The translations under genes and the position numbers were made by a program. This document shows, one piece after another, positions 23,301 through 34,585 of a DNA stretch of 64,000 nt; position 1 is the stretch's first letter, and every line of letters begins with the position of its first letter. Source of the stretch: Tetragonia tetragonoides (lineage: Eukaryota; Streptophyta; Magnoliopsida; Caryophyllales; Aizoaceae); the NCBI GenBank assembly GCA_038025085.1, contig CM076147.1:5747501-5811500 (forward strand). Reading direction: 5' to 3'. The notes below the pieces were generated by a model. The model had not been told where the DNA came from. It did not search any database and was given only the letters and a program-made list of their open reading frames with translations.

Positions 23301-24489
23301 GTAGCCTTTCGAATTTCTAAAGGCTTAGATAAAATTTTATCACCTACTCGCAGACTAGAGATGCCATTTCTGCGTCTCCTGCTTGAGGCCACAACATGAA
23401 AAAACCTGGTATTTCTGTCACCAGCTTTTAGCCATTTATTTCTTGCCATTTGCGCCCAATACACTTCCCTTCTTCTCGACAATTTCCATAATTCACCCAA
23501 ATCAGATTTATGAGCCTGTAATTCGTCCCACGTTAAAGAACGTTGACTTGCCAGATTACCCCAATCGTTTTCTTTTTTCTCAAATTCTTCTACCCGCGCA
23601 TTCAGGTCACCAAATTCGCTGTTGTTCCACTCCTTCATTTTTGCTTTGAGAATTTTCAATTTCTCATTAACAGGTAACTCATGTCCCATTGCATCAGGCA
23701 TTCCTTCTCTCCATTCTTTTTCTACCATCTTCATGAAATCAGGGTGGTCAAGCCAGCAATCGAGAATTCTAAATGGTCGTGGCCCCCAATTCTTCTCTTC
23801 AGTGTTGATCACTAATGGCACATGGTCGGAAAGGCCCCTTCGTAGCGACACAACTGTCATCGACGGCCATGATTCAAGCCATTCCGAATTAACAAAAACT
23901 CTATCTATTTTGCTCATTGAATTCCCACGGAACCATGTATATTTCCCTCCTCTTAGATCCACCTCCAATAGTTGCAGTCTCGAAACAAAGTTCTTAAACA
24001 TCTCCACCCCCCTTTTATTGACCTGACGGCTAGCTCTCTCCTCTTCTCTCAACACTTCATTAAAATCTCCGAAAATCATCCATGGAACTGTACTTCGCTC
24101 CCACTCCTCAATGAGTTCTTCCCACATCACTTCACGTTCATTCGCATCTGTTGGAGCATAAATAGTCACAATCGCACATTCAAGGTTTTTTTTCCTTTTA
24201 ACACACCAGACACCAAGATCCAATTCGTCGCTATAACTTCAGATTTTGTCTCAAAAAAATTGTCTTTCCATCCTAAGATTATGCCACCAGAACTACCTCT
24301 AGATTGTGCAAATCTCATCTGCAAACTATCCTCTTTCCATATTTTCCTCAATTCTCTACCACTAAAGGTCTCATATTTGGACTCCTGAATTGCTATCATA
24401 CAAGGATTTTGCTTTTTTATGTGCGATCGTATGGCAGCCTTCTTCTCCTTACTGTGAAGACCTCTAATATTCCAACTGAGAATTTTCAT
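20349..24489 (-). pseudogene. LINE ORF2 (endonuclease-RT-zf-RNase H), broken
   Basis: Begins ATG at 24489 with the apurinic endonuclease signature ([42 protein letters not shown]). A frameshift near 24190 interrupts it. The RT part includes FRPISMIGALYKILAKILAN and the catalytic FADDTVIF. Then come zf-RVT (FYWKGGKEGAFSVKS; CVMCESEEENCYHLLLHC) and an RNase H start (LKWNVDAS) with its C-terminal end (SDSANAVLW, NFIADGLAK). In-frame stops occur, for example TAG near 20652 inside RNase H, along with several frame changes, so no active enzyme is made from this copy. Confidence 0.9.
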
Positions 24490-24532
24490 GATTTAAACAT
24501 TCACACCCTAACTGACCTTCATCACCAACAAC

Positions 24533-26640
24533 TTAGCTTTCCGCGGCTTTTTCCCATTCCTCCTCTTCTTCTCGAATTACTTTCCTAATTCTCGAAATCA
24601 TCATACGATCACTAACAGGAAATGTCATACCCACTTGACGCGCAAAGCTTAAAATCCCAAATGGATTCCCCATCTCCGATATATCGCCATGTCGATCCAT
24701 TTGACTGAACTTCTGACCCATAACAATAGGCCCTGTTTTCAGTCCATCACTTCTCCCTAAAACCATAACTCTCTGCTTCGATTCTCTTTTTCTTCTTTTG
24801 TCTTCTTTCTTCTTCTGATGGGCCACCAGAATGTCCAATGGAAAATCACTTTCATTTTCATTGGGCTCGTATTCAAAGACACCTTGGCCCCCCTCTTTAG
24901 AGCATTCAAGTCATCTTCCGCTCTTGACTGAATAATGATTTGCCCCTCATTAATGATTGTCTCATCATTTCCCAGACTCTCTCTACAATTCCCTTGGTGG
25001 TAAGAGTTATGCCTTTTCGGTAGCTTCTCCTCTTGGGAAATTGTCCCATCAGCATTGGGTGTAGGTACTTTCAACCCCGAGTTTCCCACCTCTTTGTTAT
25101 TGTCCTCCTCGATATCGCCACTAACACTTTCAGTGATGACATCATCATCATTTCTCTGAGTGTGCTCTGCAAGACTGTCACCATTGTTGTTTAGCTGAGA
25201 GTCTCCATCCTCTTCTAAACTCTCCTCTAACTCGTCCAGTACTGGCTTCCAATCATCCAAATCATCATTACGCATGAATTTGTAATGTTCTTCAATTGCT
25301 GTTAACTTGTGAACTTTATTATTAACCCGAAAAAGAACATTGTCAAGAATATGAAACATACAATCTGTTATCACCAGGACTCGAAATTTTTCGAAAGATT
25401 GTAATTCCCCTGCATCTTGATCACACGCCACTACTTTCCCCCATGTGCAACCAATTTTATTAATGTTTTCTAAAGACTAGGTATTTAATGGCAAACCATA
25501 GATAGAAATCCATGTTGTTCTCCATTTCGACGTCTCATACTCCTCCCATGATTTGAATAAGCCAAGCCATTTATCAATCCAGTCCCCTCTCTCTTTGCTC
25601 ATGGTTTCCATCTGCACCTTTGATTCAAAGGTCAACAAATGCATTAATCCCCGCATTGATTGAACTTTGATACAATCGACTCCCTCACCCACCATCGCAG
25701 CTTGTATGATCTCAGATGGTACTTCGTTCCGAGCTATTCCCACCATACTCCTTCCAAGCCATTCCAAATTTCTCTGGCATAGAACCCCATCAATTATCCC
25801 CAAGTATTCTTCCCCATCAACTTTCACCATTCTCAATTCATTCCTCACTTTTTCCACCATTGCACCCATTGCTTCATTGCGAAAATCAAACTCGTCATCT
25901 GACCCTGTGTAAATAGGTTTCGGGGAGATTTCGACCACCTTCATACCCTCTCTCATCTAAATTTCCTGGAGTTCTCCTTTGTTACCTTTGTTATTCTGCT
26001 CCCCTGAGAGCCTTTTGGGTTCCGACTCAGCTCCCTGTTTAATAATCTCTACAACTTCCTTATCACTCTCTACCTTCTCAGCGCCCTTCTCGTTCTCCCT
26101 ATTCCCATTCTTTTCACTTTCCTTAACTTCCTTCTCACTTTCACTGTCCTGCACTTCCGCTATTTTTTGTTTTTGCGGTTGCACAGACTTGTTCATCTGA
26201 TTTTCCTCCTTATTTTGTCTGTCAAATCTTGCCAACTGAACTCTTAGATTAAGTCCTTCAATCCTCCTACCATTCTCGGCCTTGATTGCCCTCTGAGCTT
26301 ACCCAAGACTTCTAAATTTGACAAAAGCAAATCGCGCCTTCTTCCCCCCTCTCACCTTCCAAGGCACGAAGACATCAACAACCTGACCATGAACCCAGAA
26401 GAGTTCTCGTACAATGTCATTAGTTGCATACATTGGAAGATTGTCAACAAATAGTGTGGTTACACCACCCCTACGCACCATCCTCCTATCATTTTCAGGT
26501 TGTCTTTGTAAATTCCCCACACTTCTAAAGCTTCTGTCCCAACTCCCATCCTGTCTCCTTCCCTCATGATGTCTGAAATTGTGATTCGCAGGTCTTGTTC
26601 GTCGATTACGAACGATACTCCATCCCCCTTGGTCTTCTTC
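24533..26640 (-). pseudogene. LINE ORF1 (RRM protein), broken
   Basis: RNA-binding protein of the LINE ribonucleoprotein. The RRM is at about 26299-26520: RNP2-like TLFVDNLPM and RNP1-like ARFAFVKF. It is followed by a Lys/Glu-rich charged stretch (25957-26235), a conserved domain (25477-25956; WLGLFKSWEEYE, WISIYGLPLN) and an acidic tail. Frames change between these blocks and in-frame stops separate them (for instance at 25954-25959 and 25477). The final block (24533 to about 24838) ends 43 bp before the ORF2 start. Confidence 0.8.
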
Positions 26641-26945
26641 TACTCTCGAAAGGTTCCAATTCGGCCTTGTGAATCTAAATCGACCTCCCTGTTGTTATCC
26701 CCTGTTGTTTGCCCTCACACTTTCTCTCACTAGCATTTTCTCTCTCCTTTTTCCTCTGTTCATTCAATTATCTTACTGATAAGACGGTTAAAAATTACTT
26801 TTTATTTAAAATGTAATATTTTTTTGTCAGAAAAGTAATATTTTTTTCTGCAGGGCAAAAAATGTTTAAAATAAAGTACAATAAAACATTTTGTTTAAAA
26901 TGTAAATAATCGTCTCAAGGTAAGATGGTCTTATAAGATTCTTTT

Positions 26946-28043
26946 GTAGATATGGAAGTATCTTAAAAATGAAACTTGAGAAATGAAATAATATTTATTA
27001 AAAAAAACAAGTTATTCTTAGGAAAATAAGGTGGAAATTTTACTTTTTGTAAGAGAAAGTATGCTACTTTTTTTTTATTGCAATGCATGGTAAAACGTAA
27101 TGTCTTATGATAGGCGCATAGAGTGTTGGTTTCATCGTATGGAATCAAGCGGATTCAAACTTAATGTCATAATCGTAAAATGGATCCTGATACTTGTGTA
27201 AATTGATTAAGACATGAAATAATGTGTACATGCAAATTGAGAACCAAGTTTTTAGAACAATCAAAACACTACTATTGGTTGACACTAACTTTTCGTTCGT
27301 GTTTCTATAAATATTGCAAATGAAGTCTATTGCAATCTAAAATTTGTAACAGAATTGAAACAACTTATTTCAAACGATGACAGATGAAGTTGACCGCGAC
27401 GTGACCAAGTATTAATTGGCCTAAAAACCAATTACGTTGTTCCAACTACAGTGTGGACAGTTGATCTCTCCAGAATTTAGGGGTATAATGTTCAAGGTGC
27501 ACTTCAACAAGTATCGATTCGAGAACTCAGTGTAAACTTCAAAAGAAAAATATTAGAGAATAAATTTTTAGTGGGGTAAAAAAGGAGGATCAATTTTTAT
27601 GTGTCCTTTACTCTTCAACTTACCTCTTCTAAAAGGGAAGAGAGTCTGTCAATAAGGAAAATAATTAAATTAGAATAATGGATTGGCGTAATATCGAGAG
27701 GAAATCAAGCACAAATTGACTGAATGAAAAAGGACAAGAGTCATTCACAAAGATTTTATTTTAGCAAAAATAAAAGGGGTGGAAAACAATTTATTATTGA
27801 ATCACCATACCTTACCGAGTCACGCCCTCAACCCTTGCCCAACTCATATTACAGGCCTTTCAATATGAACTCAAGAAGTTGATCTTATTCTTTAATTTCC
27901 GTGTAGGCCAAAATTTCTCTTCCTTTTCTTTCAAAACTCAATCAAAGTCGTTGAAATGGTACTTGAAAGACTTTTGTAGATTTTGTTAATATAATAATAC
28001 TACTCCGTTTGTATTTGGATCCACGTCCTTTATATATACACTC
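26946..28043. other. intergenic, no gene seen
   Basis: AT-rich, about 1.1 kb. No coding, RNA-gene or transposon signal that I can support. Confidence 0.5.
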
Positions 28044-28360
28044 AGTGCTTGTTTCATTGACAATATCATATACGTATGGGAAGTTGGACTTGTTGGAAAA
28101 TAGTTAGGAGCATAAATTGTTTGTTTGGTACACCAAAATAAAGGAAGTGTAACTTTCAAGAAGTTCTACTTTTCGAAAAATAGAGGAAGTCACTTACATA
28201 TCTAGCTACTACTCCTAGGTAAGTGGACTTACTGATGAAAGTTTAACTTTCCACTGTACAAATTAGATTATAGATACTTCCTACTTTCTATAAACTTCTA
28301 ATTTATGGAAAATTCAACTCCCTAAAATGTCAACTTTCTGTATGCAACCAAACGAACACT
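28044..28360. mobile_element. probable hAT-like MITE
   Basis: The ends agtgcttgtttcattg and caaccaaacgaacact are imperfect inverse copies. The 8-bp flanks atacactc (28036-28043) and ttaaactc (28361-28368) agree at 6 of 8 positions. 317 bp, non-coding. Weak TIR and TSD keep the confidence low. Confidence 0.45.
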
Positions 28361-29700
28361 TTAAACTCGATTTTATTATGTTGCTAATAACTTTACCCCG
28401 GCTCTTCCATCTTCTTGTGTGTGCCAGGACATTGCATCAGTTTTTACATGATACTATGACAATAATTTCGCACATGAAAATCCATTGATCATCAAGGAAG
28501 GTAGCTTTCAAATTTGTTGATGGATCAGACAATGACATCTAAATAGGGAGTTGATATGTCCACAAATTTATTGAGTGAAATATGCATCTCAACTACTCTC
28601 ACTAGCTGCCAATCCTGCCATATGCATGGAAATGGTCTATTCAAATAAAAGTTTCAGGTGTTAAAGACTTAATATTTACATGCAAACTGCAACATATTGG
28701 TGGCATATCACCCTCTAGGCTCTAAGGCTACAACTACAATTTGAATGTGGGCTACAAATAGAGGTCAAATGTCCTCCATCTTTTTTTAGATAAGTGTTGT
28801 ATGTGGTGGCAAATGTCAATCATCATATTTCATATTTGTGGTCCATCGTAATTAATTAGGAAATGTAATTCTCCTTTGCTTTATTATATTTGCCACATTT
28901 GATATGTAGTCCTACAAATTCTTTTGCTATATAGGGTACTCAATCTGTCTCGTATTTATGTTTACACTTTAATATGTCACTAGTTTTAAGGATAATGAAC
29001 TTTGACATGCTTTTTTAATTGATATTACAAGTCGGGCAATTAAAAGTTACAGTAAAAGTGAACATTTTTACCTCGAAATTGATCTGCAATATTTTAGAGA
29101 ACAGAGGAAATAAGGGAGTAGTACATACTTGTTTAAATTTGGCTACGGACCTGAAAAAGTTATTACTACTACTAGATTACCAATAGGGATTCTCTATCCT
29201 TTTGTATGTACCACTTTGTATCCCGATCACATCCTGATCGTTTTTGATTTTGTCATGCATCTCAATTTAATAATAAAATGAATTTAAAAGATGATATGTC
29301 AAATATATAAAGGGATGAGACAGTACATGACAAACAAAATGAGACCAAAAATCCTTACCACAGCCCTATCATGAACCAAAGCCCTATCATATGGTGTAAT
29401 AAGTAGTCTCATGATCCAAAATCTAAACCAAAGCCTTGATGAAAGAGCATGTACAAGTAAACTAACTTGGCCCTTCCACCGAAAAAGGAGGCTGTGGTTG
29501 GTTTGGCCAAATACTCAACAAAACCAATTGCCAGCTCTAATTATTTTTTTTTTTGGATAATTAATTGCCAGCTCTGATTAAGTCCCACACTCTTTACGTA
29601 CGTACTCAAATTGCAACATTTGTGGGTCATTGGGTCAAAGCCAATCTTTAACGAAGCAGTCAGTTTATGACTTTAACAAAGACAACCAACAACTAATCAA
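28361..29700. other. intergenic, no gene seen
   Basis: AT-rich spacer. Only a short partial duplication, 'aattgccagctct', around 29528 and 29568 is notable. No gene is supported. Confidence 0.5.
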
Positions 29701-29900
29701 TGAGGTGTGATTCAGTGGTACGGATTTATTTATTCTTAACCAAGGTTGAGGATTCGAGTTCGAATCTCGCATTAGGGAAATAATCACTGTGGTTTCTCCC
29801 AATTTCTCCTAATTACCAGTTGAAACAAACTAGCCCTGACTCACTCGAACGGCCCACATGAACCTGTGATCCGAACCAATATACTGTATATATATACAAA
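29701..29900 (+). mobile_element. tRNA-derived SINE (degenerate)
   Basis: An A-box-like tgattcagtggtacgg is followed at about 45 bp by a B box (gagttcgaatctcgc), with a non-tRNA body after it. The second half lacks tRNA 3' stem pairing. Ends were not resolved; no poly(A) is seen. Confidence 0.6.
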
Positions 29901-30009
29901 ATAATAGCTTACTAGCTAGCGATTATGGTTTAATTAGTGACTTCAAATGCAAAAGGTGGTGGAGTAAAGTATTTGACACTTTCAAGGTTAAGTTAGATTA
30001 TTGCTACAT

Positions 30010-30136
30010 CAAACCGTTCCTAAAAGGTGGGGTTTAGTGGCGAGTGATATCTTGGCTTAGCATGTTTTAGCGTTCTTTGTAATTGCTTCATCTCGGAGTT
30101 TAATTAATAAAAGAATGTTTAATTATAAAAAAAAAA
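30010..30136 (+). mobile_element. 5'-truncated LINE 3' end with poly(A)
   Basis: Matches the LINE 3' UTR order (cgttcctaaaaggtgggg, ttctttgtaat, taattaataaaa, tttaattat) and ends in an A-run followed by g. Consistent with a very short, 5'-truncated LINE insertion of the same family as 20181-26778. Confidence 0.65.
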
Positions 30137-30689
30137 AGAGGTTAAGTTCGATTGCTTCTTCTTAATGTATGTAAATGTATTATATTGTCCTTTCGTTACC
30201 TATTGTGGACAAAAAATGCATTTTAATTTTATCTATCTAATGACAGTAGTTAATCTATTAATTTAATTTTCTCTTTTTAGACATACATATCCTAGTCATT
30301 TTCTTTCCTATAGTCAATTAGTTTATGCAAATCTCCATGCAAACTAATCAAATAATAAATGTCTCCTATACATGAGATGCTCATTGGCAAGATTAGATAT
30401 AGATTGCCGAGTCATATATACCTCAACCCTCTTTGACCATTCCTTCTCTTTCTACCTCTTTCAAACCTGAAAAGGTCAATTCTTTGAGTATTTATTATTT
30501 TATATCCTACCAACCCTTTCATATTGCTTCACACTTCATTTTCCTCTCAAGCCACCCATATTTAAATCCCCATTTTTTCCACTCACACATACAAAAACAC
30601 AACATTCACAAATATACACCAAAAATCAAGATCAAACACCATTATTTTTGCAAAAAATTAAGGCACCAAAATTATAATTATTCATAATA

Positions 30690-31469
30690 ATGGAAAGAAC
30701 AAATAAGCCTAGGAGCTTGTATCTCAAGTTCTTACCAAGAGCAGCTTCATCAGTAGTCACTTTCCAAAACAACCATCCTTACAGTCCAGGTAGAGATAAG
30801 CTCAAAGCCCATGCACACAAGCAGGGCTTCTCAGGCCCGATCAACTTCTCAACCCTACCCGACGAGGCCCGATCGGAGCCCGATGCTCAAGATCCCACTT
30901 CTCCTAAGATCTCTTGCATGGGCCAAATCAAGCACAAGCACAAGAAAAAGAAGCTCATGATGGAAAAGGCTACTAATAATAAATCAAATAAGAAAAATAA
31001 ATCAATTAGTAGCTCATCATCATCAGCAATAAGTAAGTTCTTTAGTAGATCACCAAAACCAAGGCCTTCACCAAGTAAGGACCATGATAACAACGGTGGG
31101 AAAGAAGCACAGGATCATAAGAAGATCAAGAAGTTGGTGCCTAATAACATGAGTGACATGAAGAAGTTTGCTAGTGGACGTGAATCATTGGCTAACTTCG
31201 ATTGGACGGCTCAGATTGCTCCAATTCATCATGATCATGATCATGATCGTGATTGTTACTCTGATGAAGAAAGAGGGAGATTTAGTGATGATGAAGATGA
31301 AGAAGAGGAGAGAGAAATTATAATTCCATTTTCAGCTCCTATGTCGGTAGGTGGGAGAGGAGGAGGAGGAGGAGGGTTAGGTAATTTTGAGCCAAGGAAA
31401 GAAATTAATCTTTGGAAAAGGAGAACTTTGGCTCCACCTCCCCCTCTTGCATTAAATTCCAAAGGTTAG
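30690..31469 (+). CDS. Syringolide-induced protein 14-1-1-like
   Basis: Plant-specific protein of unknown biochemical role; the family was first named from elicitor-induced soybean cDNAs. Single exon, 259 residues, ATG at 30690. Visible features: basic N-terminus MERTNKPRSLYLKFLPRAAS, family motif DPTSPKISCMGQIK followed by a Lys/His-rich stretch resembling a nuclear localisation signal, a Ser/Lys-rich linker, SANFDW-like core (ESLANFDWTAQ), a His/Asp repeat (HHDHDHDRD), an acidic run (DDEDEEEERE), a glycine run and a proline-rich end (LAPPPPL). The region upstream is AT-rich; a TATA-like ttttatatcc lies about 180 bp before the ATG. The low-complexity acid and glycine tracts probably vary among relatives. 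Function is not inferred beyond the family. Confidence 0.82.
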   Translation: MERTNKPRSLYLKFLPRAASSVVTFQNNHPYSPGRDKLKAHAHKQGFSGPINFSTLPDEARSEPDAQDPTSPKISCMGQIKHKHKKKKLMMEKATNNKSNKKNKSISSSSSSAISKFFSRSPKPRPSPSKDHDNNGGKEAQDHKKIKKLVPNNMSDMKKFASGRESLANFDWTAQIAPIHHDHDHDRDCYSDEERGRFSDDEDEEEEREIIIPFSAPMSVGGRGGGGGGLGNFEPRKEINLWKRRTLAPPPPLALNSKG

Positions 31470-31896
31470 ATTATTATGAATTATTATGATCATTAGATTT
31501 TATTCATTTTTTTTAACACTTACAATATTATATAATATAATAAGCTTGATCATTGTCATTATGGATTTTCAGTAGCTAAAATTTGTTTTACAGTATCTCT
31601 TTGTAATTTATTCTTCAATGTAGCTATATATATATGATCTGAAATTTGTGTGTTCAATTATGGTGGAAATTAGGAATGAACTTGGTACATGAGATATTCA
31701 CATGTAAATTTTAATTTGCTTCATGAGATTTTGGGGAGGAAACTCATAGCATTGTTCTATATGTGGATTAATAATTGCTTGAGCTTGTTATTGTAAGAAT
31801 ATATACCGCGATTAAGGGGGGATAAAATGCATAGGCTTCTTTTAAGAATGCTTGGATTGTTATTTGTTAGAAAAATCAAAATTGGCATGCCAATGT
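31470..31896. other. 3' flank of the 14-1-1-like gene
   Basis: AT-rich presumed 3' UTR and flank; nothing else supported. Confidence 0.4.
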
Positions 31897-32072
31897 GTAA
31901 TGTCACACGAAAACTTGTTTGAGACGATCTTAATTATCGTAATTTTTTGTGAGACGGGATCACTTTTTAGTGAAACAAGAGTTACTGTTCATAATAAGTG
32001 ATCGACCCCTACATTTGTTATTGGTGATCCCAGTTTTCTGTGAGTTAGTCTCACACAAGACTTGCTCAATGT
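31897..32072. mobile_element. MITE with gagac/gtctca ends
   Basis: The left end cgaaaacttgtttgagacga and right end (gtgagttagtctcacacaag) are imperfect inverse copies. The inside holds smaller gtgagac/agtgatc repeats. The same end type is found in the MITE split by the LINE. Target duplication not resolved. Confidence 0.5.
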
Positions 32073-32369
32073 ATTCCCTTAGACCAATATTCATTGGCTT
32101 TCAAAAAAGAAATATTGTAAAAAGCATGACGGAAAAGTCTTCCAACTAAATTTGTTGGAAATGATAGTCAAATCCAGGTGATTAAGAGTGGATTGCGCCA
32201 ATACACTACTTACCCCAAACTCTTGATTCATAGACTTATGATAAAGGAAGATATACATGCGATTTCTCAGTATGTGAAAAGTGAAAACAAACTCATTTTC
32301 TCTTTTTCTTTTTGACATAGGTACTAGTCATTAATTAGTATTGTTTATATGTATACTTATTACTTATTA

Positions 32370-32639
32370 GGTTCTCTTTGCCTCAACTTAATTTCACTTA
32401 AATTCAGTTAAATTCAATCCAGTTCAGTTCAGTTCAGTTTATGTGTATCTTTTATCACTCAATAATTTTTTATTCGAAATAAATTTATGATGATAACTAT
32501 GTCATTGGAAAGATCTCAAAGAATACTTTTAGGTGAGTCTAATATTGAATATGTTTGGATGAATTTTAAATGGTTAACGATCAAGTTTAAAAAATCAATT
32601 CAGTTTAATTTAGCTGTTTCAAGGTGAACAAACGGAGCC
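32370..32639. mobile_element. Tourist-like (PIF/Harbinger) MITE 1
   Basis: 270 bp with TTA duplications at 32367-32369 and 32640-32642. The ends ggttctctttgcctcaac and tgttcac-type inverse (…aaggtgaacaaacggagcc) are imperfect. The interior has 'cagttcagttcagtt' repeats like those in MITE 3. Confidence 0.7.
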
Positions 32640-33260
32640 TTAGTCAAATATATGATCAATAAGAAAGAGTAAAAGTTAGCATATACTGTCCCTCTTTTCC
32701 CGTATAACTGCGGGATGAGTTTGGGAAATTAAGCACTAGGTTGAGTGAGAGAGAGAAAACAGCACAGAAATAACACAACAAAGGATTCAAACACAAATGT
32801 ATGTGTTATGCGTATACCCGAATTTAACTGTTGCCAAAAGAAATTACATGCCTTTGTAATTTTCCTTTCTCGATGTCGATGAACCAAAAATTATGCATCG
32901 AGATTATTATTGTTTCATTAACTTGTAAATCGTAATGGTCTTTCCTTAACGTTGAAACTATAGGTACGTGGTCCTTTGAACCTAGAAACTTGGCGGTTCT
33001 TCGTCTGATTATTAAAATGGTCCGTCGATCCTTAGGAGTTGAAAATTTCTGAGTTTGATCTACTTTTGCATTGATAAATGAGCAACTAATCTTTCAAATG
33101 AAGTGCCTGATCTTGCAAGCAACTAGAGAATGACTGAAGTAGCCCACCAAAAACGAAGGGAAAGAAAAGGAAAACTAGAGAATGACTTTACTCAATTGAG
33201 CCCATGTATCTTTCCCCCCTTAATGGTGAGCGTCCCCATTAACCATATTCTGATCCCTTT
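32640..33260. other. intergenic, partial dispersed repeat
   Basis: The stretch 32690-32790 resembles 12240-12355 (gtttgggaaatt, gagagagagaaaacagcac, aacacaacaaagg). No gene is supported. Confidence 0.4.
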
Positions 33261-33440
33261 TTGGTCGATTTCATGCTGCATTCCGTTCCGTTTCGTTCTG
33301 TTCCGTTCCGCATTCTGTACTTTATTTTCTCTCACATTTTTTTGAATTATCCGTGCCGCGCAGTTCCGTTCCGTTCCATTCCAATCCGTTCCGTTCTGTT
33401 CCTCATCGTCCCGCACCATTCCGTTGAAGAGAACAGGGCC
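33261..33440. mobile_element. truncated Tourist-like MITE
   Basis: Rich in ttccgttccg repeats and ends agaacagggcc at 33440, the same terminus as the complete MITE at 33483-33720 but in opposite interior orientation. The matching left terminus (ggccctgttct) is missing. Confidence 0.6.
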
Positions 33441-33482
33441 TAGTGGCGAAATATGTAACACAATAGTTAGGAATTGAACTAA

Positions 33483-33720
33483 GGCCCTGTTCTCGTCAAC
33501 GGAATGATGCAGGACGGCGAGGAACTGAACGGAACGGAAATTGTAGCGCGGTGTGGAACGGAACGGAAATTGCAGTGCGGGACGGAATGGAATAATAAAT
33601 ATAACTTGTGTGGTACGGAACGGAACAGAAATTACGGTGCGGTGTAGAACGGAACGGAAATTGCAGCGCGGTGTGGAACATAACGGAATGCAGTATAAAA
33701 AAGACGAAAAGAACAGGGCC
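33483..33720. mobile_element. Tourist-like (PIF/Harbinger) MITE 2
   Basis: 238 bp, ends ggccctgttctcgtc / gacgaaaagaacagggcc, flanked by TAA at 33480-33482 and 33721-33723. The interior is made of repeated gaacggaacggaaattgc-type units. Confidence 0.88.
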
Positions 33721-33758
33721 TAAGGACTATGACATTATTTATCAGTCGTGTTATTCTT

Positions 33759-34258
33759 AGAGCATTGTTATCCATGAGTATGACCAATTTGTTGGTCATG
33801 GAGGAGAGAGAATGTGGATGACGAAAGAAATTGGCAATTATCCATGACATGAGGAGAGAGAATGATGACCCAAATCAGTTTGGGGCGTTTTTGGCCCCAA
33901 ACGACCCAAAACCAACTCCCGGTCATAGAGGGACCTGACACGTGTTTTGGCAATCTCAAACATTGCAACGACTATAGATAAATAAATAAATAATCCAAAA
34001 AATAAAATAAAAATACCAACGGCTATGTTTTTTCGAGATCTATAAAATGAGACCCATTTTAGTATAGTTTTACACAATTCTAAAATCAGCTTGTTCCATG
34101 GAGAGAGAGGGTGATGCCAAAACATTTTGGTTCATGGATAAACTTGTTTTTTTTGGTGATGTTTATTGTGTTGGTCATGGTGAGGTGGAGGAGGGAGAAA
34201 GTAGGAGAGAGAAGAATGAACGACCAAAACATGGGTCATGGATAACAAATAATGCTCT
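33759..34258. mobile_element. 500-bp MITE with agagcatt..ttatccatgac ends
   Basis: The left end agagcattgttatccatga is matched by the inverse right end tcatggataacaaataatgctct. Internal 'ggtcatgg' and 'gagagaga' segments also repeat. No transposase. Target duplication not clear, so the superfamily is left open. Confidence 0.65.
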
Positions 34259-34299
34259 TTATAGATCCTCCCATTGCGCTATTAAAACACAGATATTTA

Positions 34300-34585
34300 G
34301 GACCTGTTCTCTTCACCTTCTTTTCATTGAACTTATCTGCACAATACTTAATTGAACTGAAATTTACTGAACTGAACTGATTTTTTCTGAATTGAACTTA
34401 TTTTTTCTGAATTGAACTTATTTTTACTGAATCTACAATTACAAAGAGTAAATTTGTTCTTTGGTTTATCGAACTCTGCTGAATTTTTCTGAACTAAACT
34501 TCTTTTTACTGAACTGAACTTCTTTTTACTGAACAGAACTGAATTTTACTGAATACTTCAAGAGGAAGTTGAGGAGAACATGCCC
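34300..34585. mobile_element. Tourist-like (PIF/Harbinger) MITE 3
   Basis: 286 bp, ends ggacctgttctcttcacc / gttgaggagaacatgccc, TTA at 34297-34299 and 34586-34588. The interior is built of actgaactgaactt/ttttactgaa units. Confidence 0.82.

Larger units (their letters stand above)
20181..26778 (-). mobile_element. Full-length L1-type LINE with RRM-containing ORF1 (inactive)
   Basis: The insertion is flanked by a perfect 11-bp duplication, ataagacggtt (20170-20180 and 26779-26789). The 3' end is a poly(A) tail (T-run from 20181). From the 5' end at 26778 the order is: leader, ORF1 (RRM), ORF2 with AP-endonuclease, reverse transcriptase, zinc-knuckle zf-RVT and RNase H. An RRM in ORF1 is typical of the plant L1 group described in beet. 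Multiple frameshifts and stops make it non-autonomous now. Its 3' UTR motif (cccttcctaggaggtg…) recurs in the truncated copies at 5945 and 30010. Confidence 0.92.
20147..26945. mobile_element. MITE split by the LINE insertion
   Basis: The left remnant (tgtgtaagatta...aacataagacggtt, 20147-20180) and the right remnant (26779-26945, ending aataatcgtctcaaggtaag... cttataagattc) are imperfect inverse copies of each other at their outer ends. The LINE target site (ataagacggtt) lies inside the left terminal repeat. A related element with gagac...gtctca ends is at 31897-32072. Length without the LINE is about 200 bp. Confidence 0.55.

Noticed and set aside
23383..24388. Plus-strand frames opposite the LINE ORF2
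   Set aside because: Shadows of the endonuclease/RT coding strand, no domains.
29701..29790. tRNA gene on the plus strand
   Set aside because: A and B boxes present but no cloverleaf; SINE-like body.
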